The notes beneath the pieces are model-generated. The model worked only from the letters and a program-made list of their open reading frames with translations, was not told the DNA's origin and searched no databases. Position numbers and translations under genes: made by a program. A stretch of DNA of 64,000 nt from Halosimplex halophilum (GTDB taxonomy: Archaea; Halobacteriota; Halobacteria; Halobacteriales; Haloarculaceae), in NCBI RefSeq assembly GCF_004698125.1, contig NZ_ML214298.1:1-64000 (forward strand), written 5' to 3'. Below, piece after piece: positions 50,482 through 59,541 of this stretch (the stretch's first letter is position 1; the number at the start of each line of letters is the position of its first letter).

Positions 50482-52725
50482 GTGGCGAGCGCGTCCGACC
50501 CGGACTACCTGCGATTCTTCCCGTACGAGGAGCCGTACGACCACCAGACGGAGGCGATGGGCACCATCTCCGACGCGCTGGCCGACGCCCGGAACGTCCT
50601 CTTCGAGGGGGCGACGGGCACGGGCAAGACGCTCGCCTCGCTGGCGCCCGCGCTTGAGTACGCCCGCGAGACGTCGAAGACCGTGGTCATCACGACCAAC
50701 GTCCACCAGCAGATGCGCCAGTTCGTCCGCGAGGCCGCCGCGATCACCGACCAGGAGCCCATCCGCGCCGTCGTCTTCCAGGGGAAGGCCTCGATGTGCC
50801 ACATCGACGTGGGCTACGAGGAGTGCCAGGCGCTGCGGGACACGACCCGCGAACTCGTCGACGCCGAGGAGAACCGCGCGGAGCTGGAGGAACAGCAGCG
50901 CGCGCTCCTGGAGGAGAGCCAGGACGGCAGCGCCGAGGCCGCCGACGCCCGCGGCGCGGTGATGGACGAACTCGAATCGGTCGAGGAGGAGATCGAACAG
51001 ATCCGCGAGGAGCGGAACGTCTGCGAGCACTACTACGAGAACCTGACCGCAGACACCGACGCCTTCTACGGCTGGCTCTACGACGACGTGCGCACCCCCG
51101 AGGACGTGTACGGCTACGCCGAACGGGAGGGGATGTGCGGCTACGAACTGCTCAAGGAGGGCATGGACGGCGTGGATCTCGTGGTCTGCAACTACCACCA
51201 CCTGCTCGACCCGACCATCCGCGAGCAGTTCTTCCGGTGGCTGGGCCGCGACCCGGAGGACGTGATCGCCGTCTTCGACGAGGCCCACAACGTCGAGGAC
51301 GCGGCCCGCGACCACGCCCGCCGCACGCTCACCGAGACGACGCTCGACCAGGCCGTCGAGGAACTGGAGGGCAGCGACGACCCCCGCACGGAGGCGGGGC
51401 TGAACGTCCTCGACACCTTCAGGCAGGCGCTGGTCGACGCCTACCAGGAGGCGTTCTCCTTCGGCGAGCGCGAACAGGTCGAGGACAGCTGGTACGACCT
51501 GTCGATCGACAACGACGACGCCCGCGACGACCTGACGCTTTCGTTCCTGCAAAACTACTCCGGGCCGGGCTTCCGCGAGGAGCTCGACCGGACGCTCGAC
51601 CTCGCGCGGGAACTCGACCAGTCCTACGAGGAGGCCTACAAGAACGGCGAGACGACGACGCGCCAGGAGTGCCAGACGCTGCAGGCGGCCACGTTCGTCG
51701 AGGACTGGCTCGACGAGTCCGCCGCCGAGGGGCAGTACCCCGTGGTGAGCGTCCGCCGCGCGGAGGAGGGCGGCCCGCGGGAGGCCGGCGAGATCTACGG
51801 CCGCGCGGAGCTGTACACCTGCATCCCGAGCCAGGTGACCGCGGATCTCTTCGGCGACCTGCACGCCAGCGTGCTGATGAGCGCGACGCTGCGGCCGTTC
51901 GACGTGACGGAGGACGTGCTCGGCCTCGACGACCCGGAGACGCTGGCCTACGGGCCGCAGTTCCCCGAGGAGCGGCGGCGCACCTACGCCGTCGACGGGC
52001 CCGCCCTGTTCGCCAGCAAGCGCGACGACATGGAGGTGCAGTCGACGGTCGCCGGCGCGCTGGAGGACGCCGCGCGGTTCACGCCCGGCAACACCCTGGC
52101 CTTCTTCCCGAGCTACGCCGAGGCCGAGCGCTACCACCAGCGGGTCGACACGGCCGGCGCGACCTACCTCGACCGCCCCGGCACCTCGGCCAAGGAACTG
52201 CGCGAGCGGTTCACCGACGACGACGACGCCGTCCTGTTCACCTCGCTGTGGGGCACCCTCGCCGAGGGGGTGAGCTTCGACGGCGACGACGCCCGGACCG
52301 TCGTCGTCGTCGGCGTCCCGTACCCGCACCTCGACGACCGCATGGACGCCGTCCAGGAGGCCTACGACGCCGCGTTCGGCGACGAGGACGAGCCCGGGGG
52401 TCGCGGCGGCTCGGGGGCCAGCGGTCGGGACGACGACGAGGGCGCGGGCTGGCGCTACGCCGTCGAGATCCCCACCGTCCGCAAGACCCGCCAGGCGCTC
52501 GGTCGGGTCGTCCGCTCGCCCGAGGACTTCGGCGCCCGAATCCTGCTCGACAGGCGCTACACCGAGCGCTCGGAGGTCGAGATGTCCGACTACTCGGTGC
52601 GGGGCACCTTCCCGCCCGAGGAGCGCCGGGAGATGGTCGACGTGGACCCCGAGAAGCTCAAGTTCGGGCTCCTGAACTTCTACCAGGACGTGGACGGCTA
52701 CGACGGCGAACCGCCCCGGCCGTAA
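50482..52725 (+). CDS. Rad3/XPD-family DNA helicase
   Basis: A 747-residue superfamily 2 helicase, 5'-3', iron-sulfur type. Q-motif-like RFFPYEEPYDHQTEAM, Walker A LFEGATGTGKTLASLAPALE near residue 45, Fe-S cysteines in ASMCHIDVGYEECQALR, NVCEHYYENL and GMCGYELLKEG, DEAH box VIAVFDEAHNVED near residue 270, and C-terminal motifs VLMSATLRPFD, TLAFFPSYAEAERYHQR, GVSFDGDDARTVVVVGVPYP, QALGRVVRSPEDFG. It is likely used in excision repair or in resolving DNA structures. The start is GTG at 50482. A Gly/Ser/Asp-rich insertion is near residues 635-650. Confidence 0.93.
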   Translation: MASASDPDYLRFFPYEEPYDHQTEAMGTISDALADARNVLFEGATGTGKTLASLAPALEYARETSKTVVITTNVHQQMRQFVREAAAITDQEPIRAVVFQGKASMCHIDVGYEECQALRDTTRELVDAEENRAELEEQQRALLEESQDGSAEAADARGAVMDELESVEEEIEQIREERNVCEHYYENLTADTDAFYGWLYDDVRTPEDVYGYAEREGMCGYELLKEGMDGVDLVVCNYHHLLDPTIREQFFRWLGRDPEDVIAVFDEAHNVEDAARDHARRTLTETTLDQAVEELEGSDDPRTEAGLNVLDTFRQALVDAYQEAFSFGEREQVEDSWYDLSIDNDDARDDLTLSFLQNYSGPGFREELDRTLDLARELDQSYEEAYKNGETTTRQECQTLQAATFVEDWLDESAAEGQYPVVSVRRAEEGGPREAGEIYGRAELYTCIPSQVTADLFGDLHASVLMSATLRPFDVTEDVLGLDDPETLAYGPQFPEERRRTYAVDGPALFASKRDDMEVQSTVAGALEDAARFTPGNTLAFFPSYAEAERYHQRVDTAGATYLDRPGTSAKELRERFTDDDDAVLFTSLWGTLAEGVSFDGDDARTVVVVGVPYPHLDDRMDAVQEAYDAAFGDEDEPGGRGGSGASGRDDDEGAGWRYAVEIPTVRKTRQALGRVVRSPEDFGARILLDRRYTERSEVEMSDYSVRGTFPPEERREMVDVDPEKLKFGLLNFYQDVDGYDGEPPRP

Positions 52726-52895
52726 GATCGCCCTACCGAGGTCGAGGAGCGGCGGTGCCGGGCGACCGGTGTCGTTCGGACGGCTGAACTCGCAAGCGCA
52801 GGTTGCGGGTCGCCCCGGTCTGGACGCCGGCTGATCGCCGGGTTGTCCCCCGATTCCGGGCACGTAAGCCGGGTCCGCCCCAACGATGGGACGCT

Positions 52896-53372
52896 ATGGT
52901 TCTCGACACAGACGAGCCCGAGACGGAACGACACGGTGACTTCACGGTCGCGGGCGTCGCCCACCGGGGGACCGACGTCGACGAGGCCGCGCTGTGGGAC
53001 TCGATCGACGACTACGCCGACGACCTGAACGACGCCGCGGTCGGCACCGACCGCTACGCGGTCATGTTCGACGTGGACGCGGACAGCGGGGAGTTCACCT
53101 ACGTCGCCGGCCGCGAGGTGGAGGACACCGACGACCTCTCGGCGGAGCTGACCGCCGTCGAGATCCCCCAGGCGACCTACGCCGTCCTCCGACCCGACCA
53201 CGAGTCCGTCGAGGAGATGGTCCGCGAGATCCACGCGGAGGAACTCCGGGACGACGACCGCGACGACGACGAGGTCCACGCGCCCGTCTTCGAGCGCTAC
53301 GAGTCCGACCGCGACCCGACGACCGTCGCCGACCGGGAGATCTACGTCCCCGTCCGCGACGACGAGTACTGA
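52896..53372 (+). CDS. GyrI-like / effector-binding domain protein
   Basis: A 158-residue acidic protein with the SOUL/GyrI-like effector-binding layout: ADDLNDAAVGTDRYAVMFDV, then EFTYVAGREVEDTDDLSAEL and AVEIPQATYAVLRPDHESVE, and a C-terminal FERYESDRDPTTVADREIYV with the typical IYVPV end. It probably binds small hydrophobic or charged ligands. It is encoded alone. Confidence 0.8.
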   Translation: MVLDTDEPETERHGDFTVAGVAHRGTDVDEAALWDSIDDYADDLNDAAVGTDRYAVMFDVDADSGEFTYVAGREVEDTDDLSAELTAVEIPQATYAVLRPDHESVEEMVREIHAEELRDDDRDDDEVHAPVFERYESDRDPTTVADREIYVPVRDDEY

Positions 53373-53461
53373 CGCCGCTCGCCCGACGCCCGCCGGGGCC
53401 GACGGGGCTCGTCCACCCGAAATCGGGGGCTTTGAATCCCCCCGTAGCGAACCGGTGAGCC

Positions 53462-54100
53462 ATGACCGTAGTCGCGTTCGACTTCGACGGGACGCTCTCT
53501 GACTCGGAGATGACCGTCCTGCTGGGCGAGCGGAACGGGACGGCCGACGACATGGCCGAGATCACGGAGCGGGCGATGAACGACGAGATCGAGTACGCCG
53601 AGAGCCTCCGCCAGCGCTGCGCGCTGCTGGAGGACCTCCCCGACGGGGAGGCGCGGGCGGCCTTCGACCAGGTAGAGCTCCGACCGGGCGCCGCCGACGT
53701 GATCGCGGCGCTGCGGGAGGCCGGCGTCTACGTCGCCATCCTCACCGGCGGGTTCGAGCGCGGGGTCGCCCGCGCGCTCGAAAAAGAGGGCGTCGAGGTC
53801 GACGCCATCGTCGCCAACCGGCTGCCCGTCGCCGAGGGGAAACTGACCGGGACCGTCGAGGGGCCGCTCATCGAGGGGACGAAAGACGACGCGCTGGAGG
53901 TGCTGACCGCCGTGGTCGGCGCCGACCGCGAGGACACCATCGCCGTCGGCGACGGCGCCAACGACCTCCCGATGCTGCAGGTCGCGGGGCTGGCGGTCGG
54001 CTTCGACCCGAAACCGGCCGTCGCGCCCGCCTGCGACACCATCGTCGAGACGATGGCCGAACTGCAGGAAGTCCTCGAAGGCGAGGACGTGCTGGACTGA
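53462..54100 (+). CDS. serB: Phosphoserine phosphatase (HAD superfamily)
   Basis: A 212-residue HAD phosphatase forming serine from phosphoserine. HAD motif I is VAFDFDGTLSDSEM at residues 4-17, motif II VAILTGGF near 95, motif III lysine in EGKLTGTVEGPLIEGTKDDA, motif IV TIAVGDGANDLPMLQVAGLA near 160-180. Cap region residues (GERNGTADDMAEITERAMND) match SerB. It is convergent with metY, which makes sulfur amino acids; the pairing in haloarchaea is familiar. Confidence 0.94.
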   Translation: MTVVAFDFDGTLSDSEMTVLLGERNGTADDMAEITERAMNDEIEYAESLRQRCALLEDLPDGEARAAFDQVELRPGAADVIAALREAGVYVAILTGGFERGVARALEKEGVEVDAIVANRLPVAEGKLTGTVEGPLIEGTKDDALEVLTAVVGADREDTIAVGDGANDLPMLQVAGLAVGFDPKPAVAPACDTIVETMAELQEVLEGEDVLD

Positions 54101-54131
54101 GCGCGCGAAAACGAAACCGCGACTCCCCCTC

Positions 54132-55424
54132 TCAGTTCGTCGCGGCGTCGATGGCCTGGTCGAGGTCGGCGACGATGTCGTCGACGGATTCGAGGCCCAC
54201 CGACAGGCGGACCATGTCGTCGGTGACGCCGGCGGCCTGTTTCTCCTCGTCGCTCAGTTGCTGGTGGGTGGTCGAGGCGGGGTGGATGATCAGCGTCTTC
54301 GCGTCGCCGACGTTCGCCAGCAGCGAGGCGATCTCCGTCGACTCGACGGTGGTCCGGGCGGCGTCGTAGCCCTCCGCCAGCCCGAAGGTGATCATGCCGC
54401 CGTAGCCGCCGTCGAGGTACTCGCCGGCCTCCTCGTGGGTCTCGTGGTCGTCGAGGCCCGGGTAGGTGACCCAGGAGACCTCGGGATGATCGGCCAGATG
54501 CTCGGCGACGGCCATCGCGTTCTCGCAGTGGCGGTCCATCCGCATCGGCAGCGACTCCAGCCCCTGCATCGTGGTCCAGGAGTCGAACGGCGACTGCTGG
54601 CTCCCGAGGTCGCGCAGCCCGCGAGCGACCGCCGCGTAGGTGAACGCGGCGTCGCCGAACCGCTCGCGGAAGTTGACGCCGTGGTAGGCGGGGTTCGGCT
54701 CGGCGATCTCCGGGAACTTCTCGGCGTGCTCGTCCCAGGGGAAGGTTCCGCCGTCGACGAGGACGCCGCCGACGGTCGTGCCGTGGCCGTGGATCCACTT
54801 CGTGGTGGAGTTCCACACCAGGTCGGCGCCGTGGTCGATGGGCTGGCAGAGGTGGGGCGTCGCGAACGTGTTGTCGACGAACAGCGGCACGCCGTGGTCG
54901 TGGGCGATGTCGGCGATGCGCTCGATGTCTGGCGTCACCAGCGCGGGGTTGCCGATGGTCTCGAAGTGGACGTAGGCGGTGTCGTCGTCGATGGCTTCTT
55001 CGTACGCTTCGTAGTCGAGCGTGTCGACGAACCGCGCCTCGACGCCCATCCGCGGCGCCGTGTGCGTGTAGTAGGTGTAGGTCCCGCCGTACAGCGACGA
55101 CGCGGTGACGATGTTGTCGCCCACGTCCGCGAGCATGAAGGTCGCGAGGTTCAAGGCGGCCATCCCGGAGGACGTGGCGACCGCGGCGGCGCCGTTCTCC
55201 AGGGAGGCGAGCCGCTCCTCGAGCATCGCGTTGGTCGGGTTCATCAGCCGCGAGTAGATGTGCCCGGGCTTCTCCAGGGCGAACTGCTGGGCGGCGTCGT
55301 CGGCGTCCTCGAAGACGTAACTCGTGGTCTGGTAGATCGGCGGCGCGCGCGCGCCGGTCGCCGCGTCGGGTTCCTCCTGGCCAACGTGCAGTGCCTTCGT
55401 CGCCGGGTCCCAGTCGTCGGACAT
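54132..55424 (-). CDS. metY: O-acetylhomoserine sulfhydrylase / cysteine synthase family
   Basis: A 430-residue PLP enzyme of the Cys/Met metabolism family that adds sulfide to O-acetylhomoserine. It begins MSDDWDPATKALHVGQEEPD, followed by PPIYQTTSYVFED, YSRLMNPTNAMLEERLASLE, AVATSSGMAALNLATFMLA, VDNTFATPHLCQPIDHGADL, the PLP lysine in WNSTTKWIHGHGTTVGGVLV near residue 210 and the C-terminal KTLIIHPASTTHQQLSDEEK typical of MetY. Upstream (minus strand) an ACTTATGTGG box is at about 55449-55458. The reading frame continues upstream to 55595, but 55424 begins the conserved sequence. Confidence 0.95.
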   Translation of the reverse strand: MSDDWDPATKALHVGQEEPDAATGARAPPIYQTTSYVFEDADDAAQQFALEKPGHIYSRLMNPTNAMLEERLASLENGAAAVATSSGMAALNLATFMLADVGDNIVTASSLYGGTYTYYTHTAPRMGVEARFVDTLDYEAYEEAIDDDTAYVHFETIGNPALVTPDIERIADIAHDHGVPLFVDNTFATPHLCQPIDHGADLVWNSTTKWIHGHGTTVGGVLVDGGTFPWDEHAEKFPEIAEPNPAYHGVNFRERFGDAAFTYAAVARGLRDLGSQQSPFDSWTTMQGLESLPMRMDRHCENAMAVAEHLADHPEVSWVTYPGLDDHETHEEAGEYLDGGYGGMITFGLAEGYDAARTTVESTEIASLLANVGDAKTLIIHPASTTHQQLSDEEKQAAGVTDDMVRLSVGLESVDDIVADLDQAIDAATN

Positions 55425-55637
55425 GGGATCGACTGACGACCGCCGGCCACATAAGTCCCAACCAGCCCGGCGAGTCCCGCCCGCTGTCGGCGGTCCCGGC
55501 AGGATTTCGGCCCGACCGAACCGGTTCGCTCCGGACCGGCGGCTCCGCCGACTCGAACCGGAGCTGCCGACCCGGACCGTGGCCCGCCGTCGCATCTAAC
55601 GCGCAGTTAAGTCCCTGGAAGCCGTACGTTTCCGGCA

Positions 55638-55934
55638 ATGAGTTCCTCGGATCGCTTGTCGCGGCTGGTGTCGGCGGTCAGCGCGCACGTGTTGCGGGTC
55701 GTCGGATCGCTCATGATCGTCCTGTCGGTCGGGATCGCCGCGGTCAGCGTCTCCACGGGAAGCGGTCCCGGCGCCGGGGAGACGAGCGGCGGAACCACCG
55801 CCATCGCCGCCGACGCGGGAGCGGTCGCCGCCCTCGTCGAGTTCGCCGCCGCCCACCCCGCCTACCCCGCCGCGGTGCTGGTCGGGCTCGTCCTCGTGGC
55901 CGCCGGCGAGGAGACGCCGCTGATCGGGAGCTGA
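55638..55934 (+). CDS. Small two-helix membrane protein, paralogue 1
   Basis: A 98-residue protein: MSSSDRLSRLVSAVSAHVLR then a helix at about 19-40, a short Gly/Thr linker, AGAVAALVEFAAAHPAYPAA and a second helix ending VAAGEETPLIGS. The C-terminal half is nearly the same as the next gene. A GTTAAGTCC box is about 30 bases upstream. Unknown function. Confidence 0.7.
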   Translation: MSSSDRLSRLVSAVSAHVLRVVGSLMIVLSVGIAAVSVSTGSGPGAGETSGGTTAIAADAGAVAALVEFAAAHPAYPAAVLVGLVLVAAGEETPLIGS

Positions 55935-56060
55935 CCCGGTTGCGACGCGGAGTGACGGCGGTGGCGGACCCGGGCGTCGCTCCACGGCTGCGAGAGCCGG
56001 CCATCCGCCCGGGCGGTGTCTGACGTAGATTTATGCAGTCGTGATGGCTGCACACACTCG

Positions 56061-56357
56061 ATGACGCGACTCGGTGGTGACCCCGGCACGGGAACGGTCC
56101 TCGACGGGCAGACCCTGCGGATCGCCGGGCTGGCGACGCTCGTCTGTGCGACGGTCGTCACCGCCGCGAGCCTCGCCACGCCCCACGGGCTCTCGGTCCC
56201 CGGTCGGTCGGCCTCGAACGCCGCACCCGTCCTCGCCGACAGCGGCGTCGCGGCGGCGCTCGTCGAGTTCGCCGCCGCTCACCCCGCGTATCCGGTGCTC
56301 GCGCTCGTCGGACTGATCCTGGTCGTCGCCGGCGAGGAGACGCCGCTGCTCGGGTGA
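56061..56357 (+). CDS. Small two-helix membrane protein, paralogue 2
   Basis: A 98-residue protein: MTRLGGDPGTGTVLDGQTLR, helix at about 20-37, linker, SGVAAALVEFAAAHPAYPVL, then a second helix with VGLILVVAGEETPLLG. It shares LVEFAAAHPAYP and AGEETPL with the gene at 55638, so they are tandem duplicates. A GATTTATG box at about 56027-56034 gives a near-leaderless start at 56061. No function known. Confidence 0.7.
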   Translation: MTRLGGDPGTGTVLDGQTLRIAGLATLVCATVVTAASLATPHGLSVPGRSASNAAPVLADSGVAAALVEFAAAHPAYPVLALVGLILVVAGEETPLLG

Positions 56358-56399
56358 GCGGGGAGTTCCACCCGAAGTGAGGGGGTTCCGCGCGCCGGC

Positions 56400-58172
56400 C
56401 TACTCGAAGTCGTGGATCCGCAGGTCGAGCGTGTCCAGCGAGACGATGGGGGCGAAGGCCACGTCGGGGTCGATGTTGACGCTCTTCTGGAAGTCCGTCT
56501 GGGCCTGCCAGCAGCCCGAGTTGATGGTGAGGACGTTGTGGTACTTGCCGTAGCCCAGTTTGTGGACGTGGCCGGAGTGGAAGATATCGGGCACCGACTC
56601 CATGACGAGGTGGTCCTCCTCCTCGGGGGCCAGGCGGGTCTGGCCGCCGAACTGCGGGGCGACGTGCCGTTTCTTCAAAAGCTGGTACATCGGCTTGTGC
56701 GGTTCCTCGTAGCTGGCCTTCTCGTCGGGCAGCTCGGCGATCACCTCGTCCAACGAGACGCCGTGGTACATCAGCACGTCGACGCCCTCGACGGTCACGG
56801 TGGAGGGGTTGCCCGAGATGCGGGCGTCGTGGGCGCTCATGATCGACCGGAGCTCCTCGTCGAACGCCGGTTGCGGCTCGGCGAGGCGGACCGCGTCGTG
56901 GTTGCCCGGGATCATGACGATCTCCATGTCCCCGGGCACCTCCTTGAGGTACTCGCTGAACCGCTCGTACTGCTCGTAGATGTCGACGATGTCGAGTTCC
57001 TCGTCCTGGTCGGGGTAGACGCCGACGCCCTCGACCATGTCGCCGGCGATGAGGAGGTACTCGACCCTGTCGGCGTCGGCGGTGTGCAGCCAGTCGGTGA
57101 AGCGGTGCCAGGCGTCGGCCTCGAACTCCTGGCTGCCGACGTGCACGTCGCTGATGAGCGCCGCCTCGACCTCCCGATCCGCCGTCGAGGGCTCGTAGGT
57201 ACGGGGGATCTCCGGGAAGTACAGCGAGTCGACGAAGAGGATGCCCCCGTCGTCGGCGAGCGTCCCGTCGACGGCGATCACCTCGTCGAGCAGGAGTTCG
57301 TTCACCAGGTCGGCGATGTCCCGGTCTTTCATCACCAGACAGGGGAACGTGCCGTTGGTGTCCTCCAGCTCGACCAGCCAGTGGCCGCTGGCGGTCGAGC
57401 GGATGTCCGAGACCATGCCGACCAGCGCCGCCTCGCTGCCGCCCGGCATCGACTCGATGGCGTCGGTCGGCCGGTGGTTGACCCGCCCGCGCAGCTGCTT
57501 CGAGAGCTTCTCGTAGCGGTCGCGGAACACAGCCACGAAATCGGAGTACTCGCCGGTCCCCGTGCTCCGGATGTCGCCCTCGATGGCCACCGACTGCTGG
57601 TCGGGGTCGGCCGGCGTCCGGCCGCCTGCGCCCGTCGCGTCCGTCCGACCCGGATCGGCTGTCCCATCCGTCCCGTTCGGATCGGCCCCCGCGTCGGGAC
57701 CGGGGGCCGACGGAGTGCCGGACGCCGCCGGCGACGCCCCGTCCGGATCTTCTGGCGACGCCCCGTCCGGATCCGCCGACAGCTGCCCCGCCTCGTCGGT
57801 CGCGAGGCCGTCCTCCTCCGCGGCAGACCCCTTCGTTTCGACTGCACCAGCCCCGCCCCCGTCCGCCGGTTCGGGGGCGTCGCCTCCAGTTGAAACAGAG
57901 GGGTCTTCCGTCGGCGGCTGGGCGGCACTTTCAGCGGTCGGGTCCGGGTCGGTTCGGGCGGCCGGATCGCCGGACCGCGAGCGGGTATCGACGACCTCCT
58001 TGACGTGGTCGGCGGTGAGCTTGACGGCGTCGTCGGGGACGGTTTCGAGTGTACGGTCGAGGGCGCCGGCTGGGTCGGGGGTGGCGGCGAGGAGGGTGAC
58101 CGCCTCGGGTTCGGCGTTGTAGCCGCGCCTGGCGAGTTCGTTGGCGACGTGAACCGGCGTCTCGAGCGGCAC
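56400..58172 (-). CDS. polB: DNA polymerase D small subunit (DP1), exonuclease
   Basis: Archaeal polymerase II/D exonuclease subunit, 590 residues. N terminus (PLETPVHVANELARRGYNAE) is helical; a Pro/Asp/Gly/Ala-rich linker spans about 75-190; the OB-fold follows (GMVSDIRSTASGHWLVELED); then a calcineurin-like nuclease with ALISDVHVGSQEFE, LLIAGDMVEGVGVYPDQDEE, EIVMIPGNHDAVRL, MYHGVSLDEV and DIFHSGHVHKLGYGKYHN as metal sites. It proofreads for DP2. GTG at 58172 is chosen: the reading frame continues to 58985 but that part is antisense to the signal peptidase gene. DP1 beside orc1 and oapABC is the conserved haloarchaeal origin neighbourhood. Confidence 0.95.
   Translation of the reverse strand: MPLETPVHVANELARRGYNAEPEAVTLLAATPDPAGALDRTLETVPDDAVKLTADHVKEVVDTRSRSGDPAARTDPDPTAESAAQPPTEDPSVSTGGDAPEPADGGGAGAVETKGSAAEEDGLATDEAGQLSADPDGASPEDPDGASPAASGTPSAPGPDAGADPNGTDGTADPGRTDATGAGGRTPADPDQQSVAIEGDIRSTGTGEYSDFVAVFRDRYEKLSKQLRGRVNHRPTDAIESMPGGSEAALVGMVSDIRSTASGHWLVELEDTNGTFPCLVMKDRDIADLVNELLLDEVIAVDGTLADDGGILFVDSLYFPEIPRTYEPSTADREVEAALISDVHVGSQEFEADAWHRFTDWLHTADADRVEYLLIAGDMVEGVGVYPDQDEELDIVDIYEQYERFSEYLKEVPGDMEIVMIPGNHDAVRLAEPQPAFDEELRSIMSAHDARISGNPSTVTVEGVDVLMYHGVSLDEVIAELPDEKASYEEPHKPMYQLLKKRHVAPQFGGQTRLAPEEEDHLVMESVPDIFHSGHVHKLGYGKYHNVLTINSGCWQAQTDFQKSVNIDPDVAFAPIVSLDTLDLRIHDFE
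57884..57905 (+). other. ORB-like sequence inside the DP1 gene
   Basis: CTCCAGTTGAAACAGAGGGG resembles the origin recognition box at 61983-62010 (TTCCAGTTGAAACGAAGGGG) with three differences, and lacks the full G-string. It lies in the low-complexity linker of DP1, about 4 kb from the origin. It may be chance. Confidence 0.3.
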
Positions 58173-58278
58173 AGTCGGTGATCGGCGGCGGTCCGCAAAA
58201 GCGTAGCGGACCGCGGGGCCGCGGCCGGCCGAGGGCGGGTCAGAACATTCAAACCGCCACTGACCCAACGGGCCGGCA

Positions 58279-59502
58279 ATGAGCCCGCCCCGCGACGACG
58301 AACCGCCGTCCGAGGATCCCGACCGGCCCGTCGACGGCGGTGACCGACCGGGCGGGGACGACGGGACCGACCCCGGCGAGACCGACGACGGAGCCGACCT
58401 CCGCGGAACCGACGACGGAAGCGGACCGGGGGAGGCCGACCCGGGTCCCGAGGGTGTCGACGGCGAACCGTTCGATCGGGACCCGACCACCGTAGGGGAT
58501 CCGGACGCCGAAATCGACGACGGTCCGGACGCCGAAACCGACGACGGCCGGGACCCGACGGGGCCGGGCGGGGTCTCCGAACCAGGGGAGAACCGGACCT
58601 CCGAAAGCGGGGAAAACGGGGCCCCGGAAACGGGGGAGAACCGGGACGACCCTCCGGGAACCCGGGGCAGTGACGGACCCTCGGGCGTCGCCGTCAACGG
58701 CGGTGAAGCGGCCGCCGACGCCCCCGCCGCACGCCGGTCGACTGCCGACGACGAGACCGCCGAGGGGAGCGGGCTGCGGACCTTCGTGGTCGACGTGGTG
58801 TCGAGCGCGCTGGCCGTGTTGCTGGTCGGCGCCCTGCTGTTCGCGGTCAGCGGCGTCTGGCCGCCGATGGTCGCGATCGAGAGCGGGAGCATGGAACCGC
58901 ACATGAGCACCGGCGACCTGGTGTTCGTGATGGAAGAACAGCGATTCCCGGGCGACGGCGCGGTCGCCGGGACCGGCGTCGTCACGCTACACTCCGGCCA
59001 GGACAGCGACTACCGGAAGTTCCAGCGCCCCGGGGACGTGATCGTCTACAAGCCCGACGGCAGCGCGAGCGCGACGCCGATCATCCACCGGGCGATGTTC
59101 TACGTCGAGGAGGGCGAGAACTGGTACGACGAGGCCGACCGGCAGTCGATCGGCCGCTACAGCGAGTGCGGCGAGACGACCGACGAGGCGCTGCCGACCT
59201 GCCCGGCGCCCCACGCCGGGTTCATCACGAAGGGCGACGCGAACGGCGCCTACGACCAGGCCCAGGCCGACCCGCTCAGCGGACCGGTCAAGCCCGGGTG
59301 GATCGTCGGGACCGCGGAGGTCCGCGTCCCGAAGCTCGGCTGCATCCGGCTGCGCAACGAGCGGTGCGCAGACGGGTTCCGCGCGGCACCGACCGGCGCG
59401 GCCGGCCCGGTACCGGATGGGGCGGCCGACCCGGTATCGGACGGAGGGACCGACGCGGCGCTGGCGGCCGGGTCGGGGAACCGCAGCGCCGTCGCTCCGT
59501 AG
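58279..59502 (+). CDS. Signal peptidase I (Sec11-type)
   Basis: A 407-residue membrane serine protease that removes signal peptides. An unusually long acidic N-terminal segment (about 165 residues of D/G/P/E-rich sequence) precedes the single TM helix (AVLLVGALLFAVSGVW). Catalytic Ser204 is in AIESGSMEPHMSTGDLVFV; His270 in TPIIHRAMFYVEEGENWYDE replaces the bacterial lysine, as in archaeal/eukaryal Sec11; ITKGDANGAYDQAQ supplies the conserved aspartates. The C-terminal tail is also low-complexity. Divergent from polB with 106 bases between starts. Confidence 0.94.
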   Translation: MSPPRDDEPPSEDPDRPVDGGDRPGGDDGTDPGETDDGADLRGTDDGSGPGEADPGPEGVDGEPFDRDPTTVGDPDAEIDDGPDAETDDGRDPTGPGGVSEPGENRTSESGENGAPETGENRDDPPGTRGSDGPSGVAVNGGEAAADAPAARRSTADDETAEGSGLRTFVVDVVSSALAVLLVGALLFAVSGVWPPMVAIESGSMEPHMSTGDLVFVMEEQRFPGDGAVAGTGVVTLHSGQDSDYRKFQRPGDVIVYKPDGSASATPIIHRAMFYVEEGENWYDEADRQSIGRYSECGETTDEALPTCPAPHAGFITKGDANGAYDQAQADPLSGPVKPGWIVGTAEVRVPKLGCIRLRNERCADGFRAAPTGAAGPVPDGAADPVSDGGTDAALAAGSGNRSAVAP

Positions 59503-59541
59503 GCACAGGTCGAGTTCCCGGCGAGAAGCGTCGGCGTCCGC

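Noticed and set aside
58173-58985. N-terminal extension of DP1 by 271 codons
   Set aside because: The extension is antisense to the low-complexity start of the signal peptidase gene and has no domain; the conserved DP1 N terminus begins at GTG 58172.
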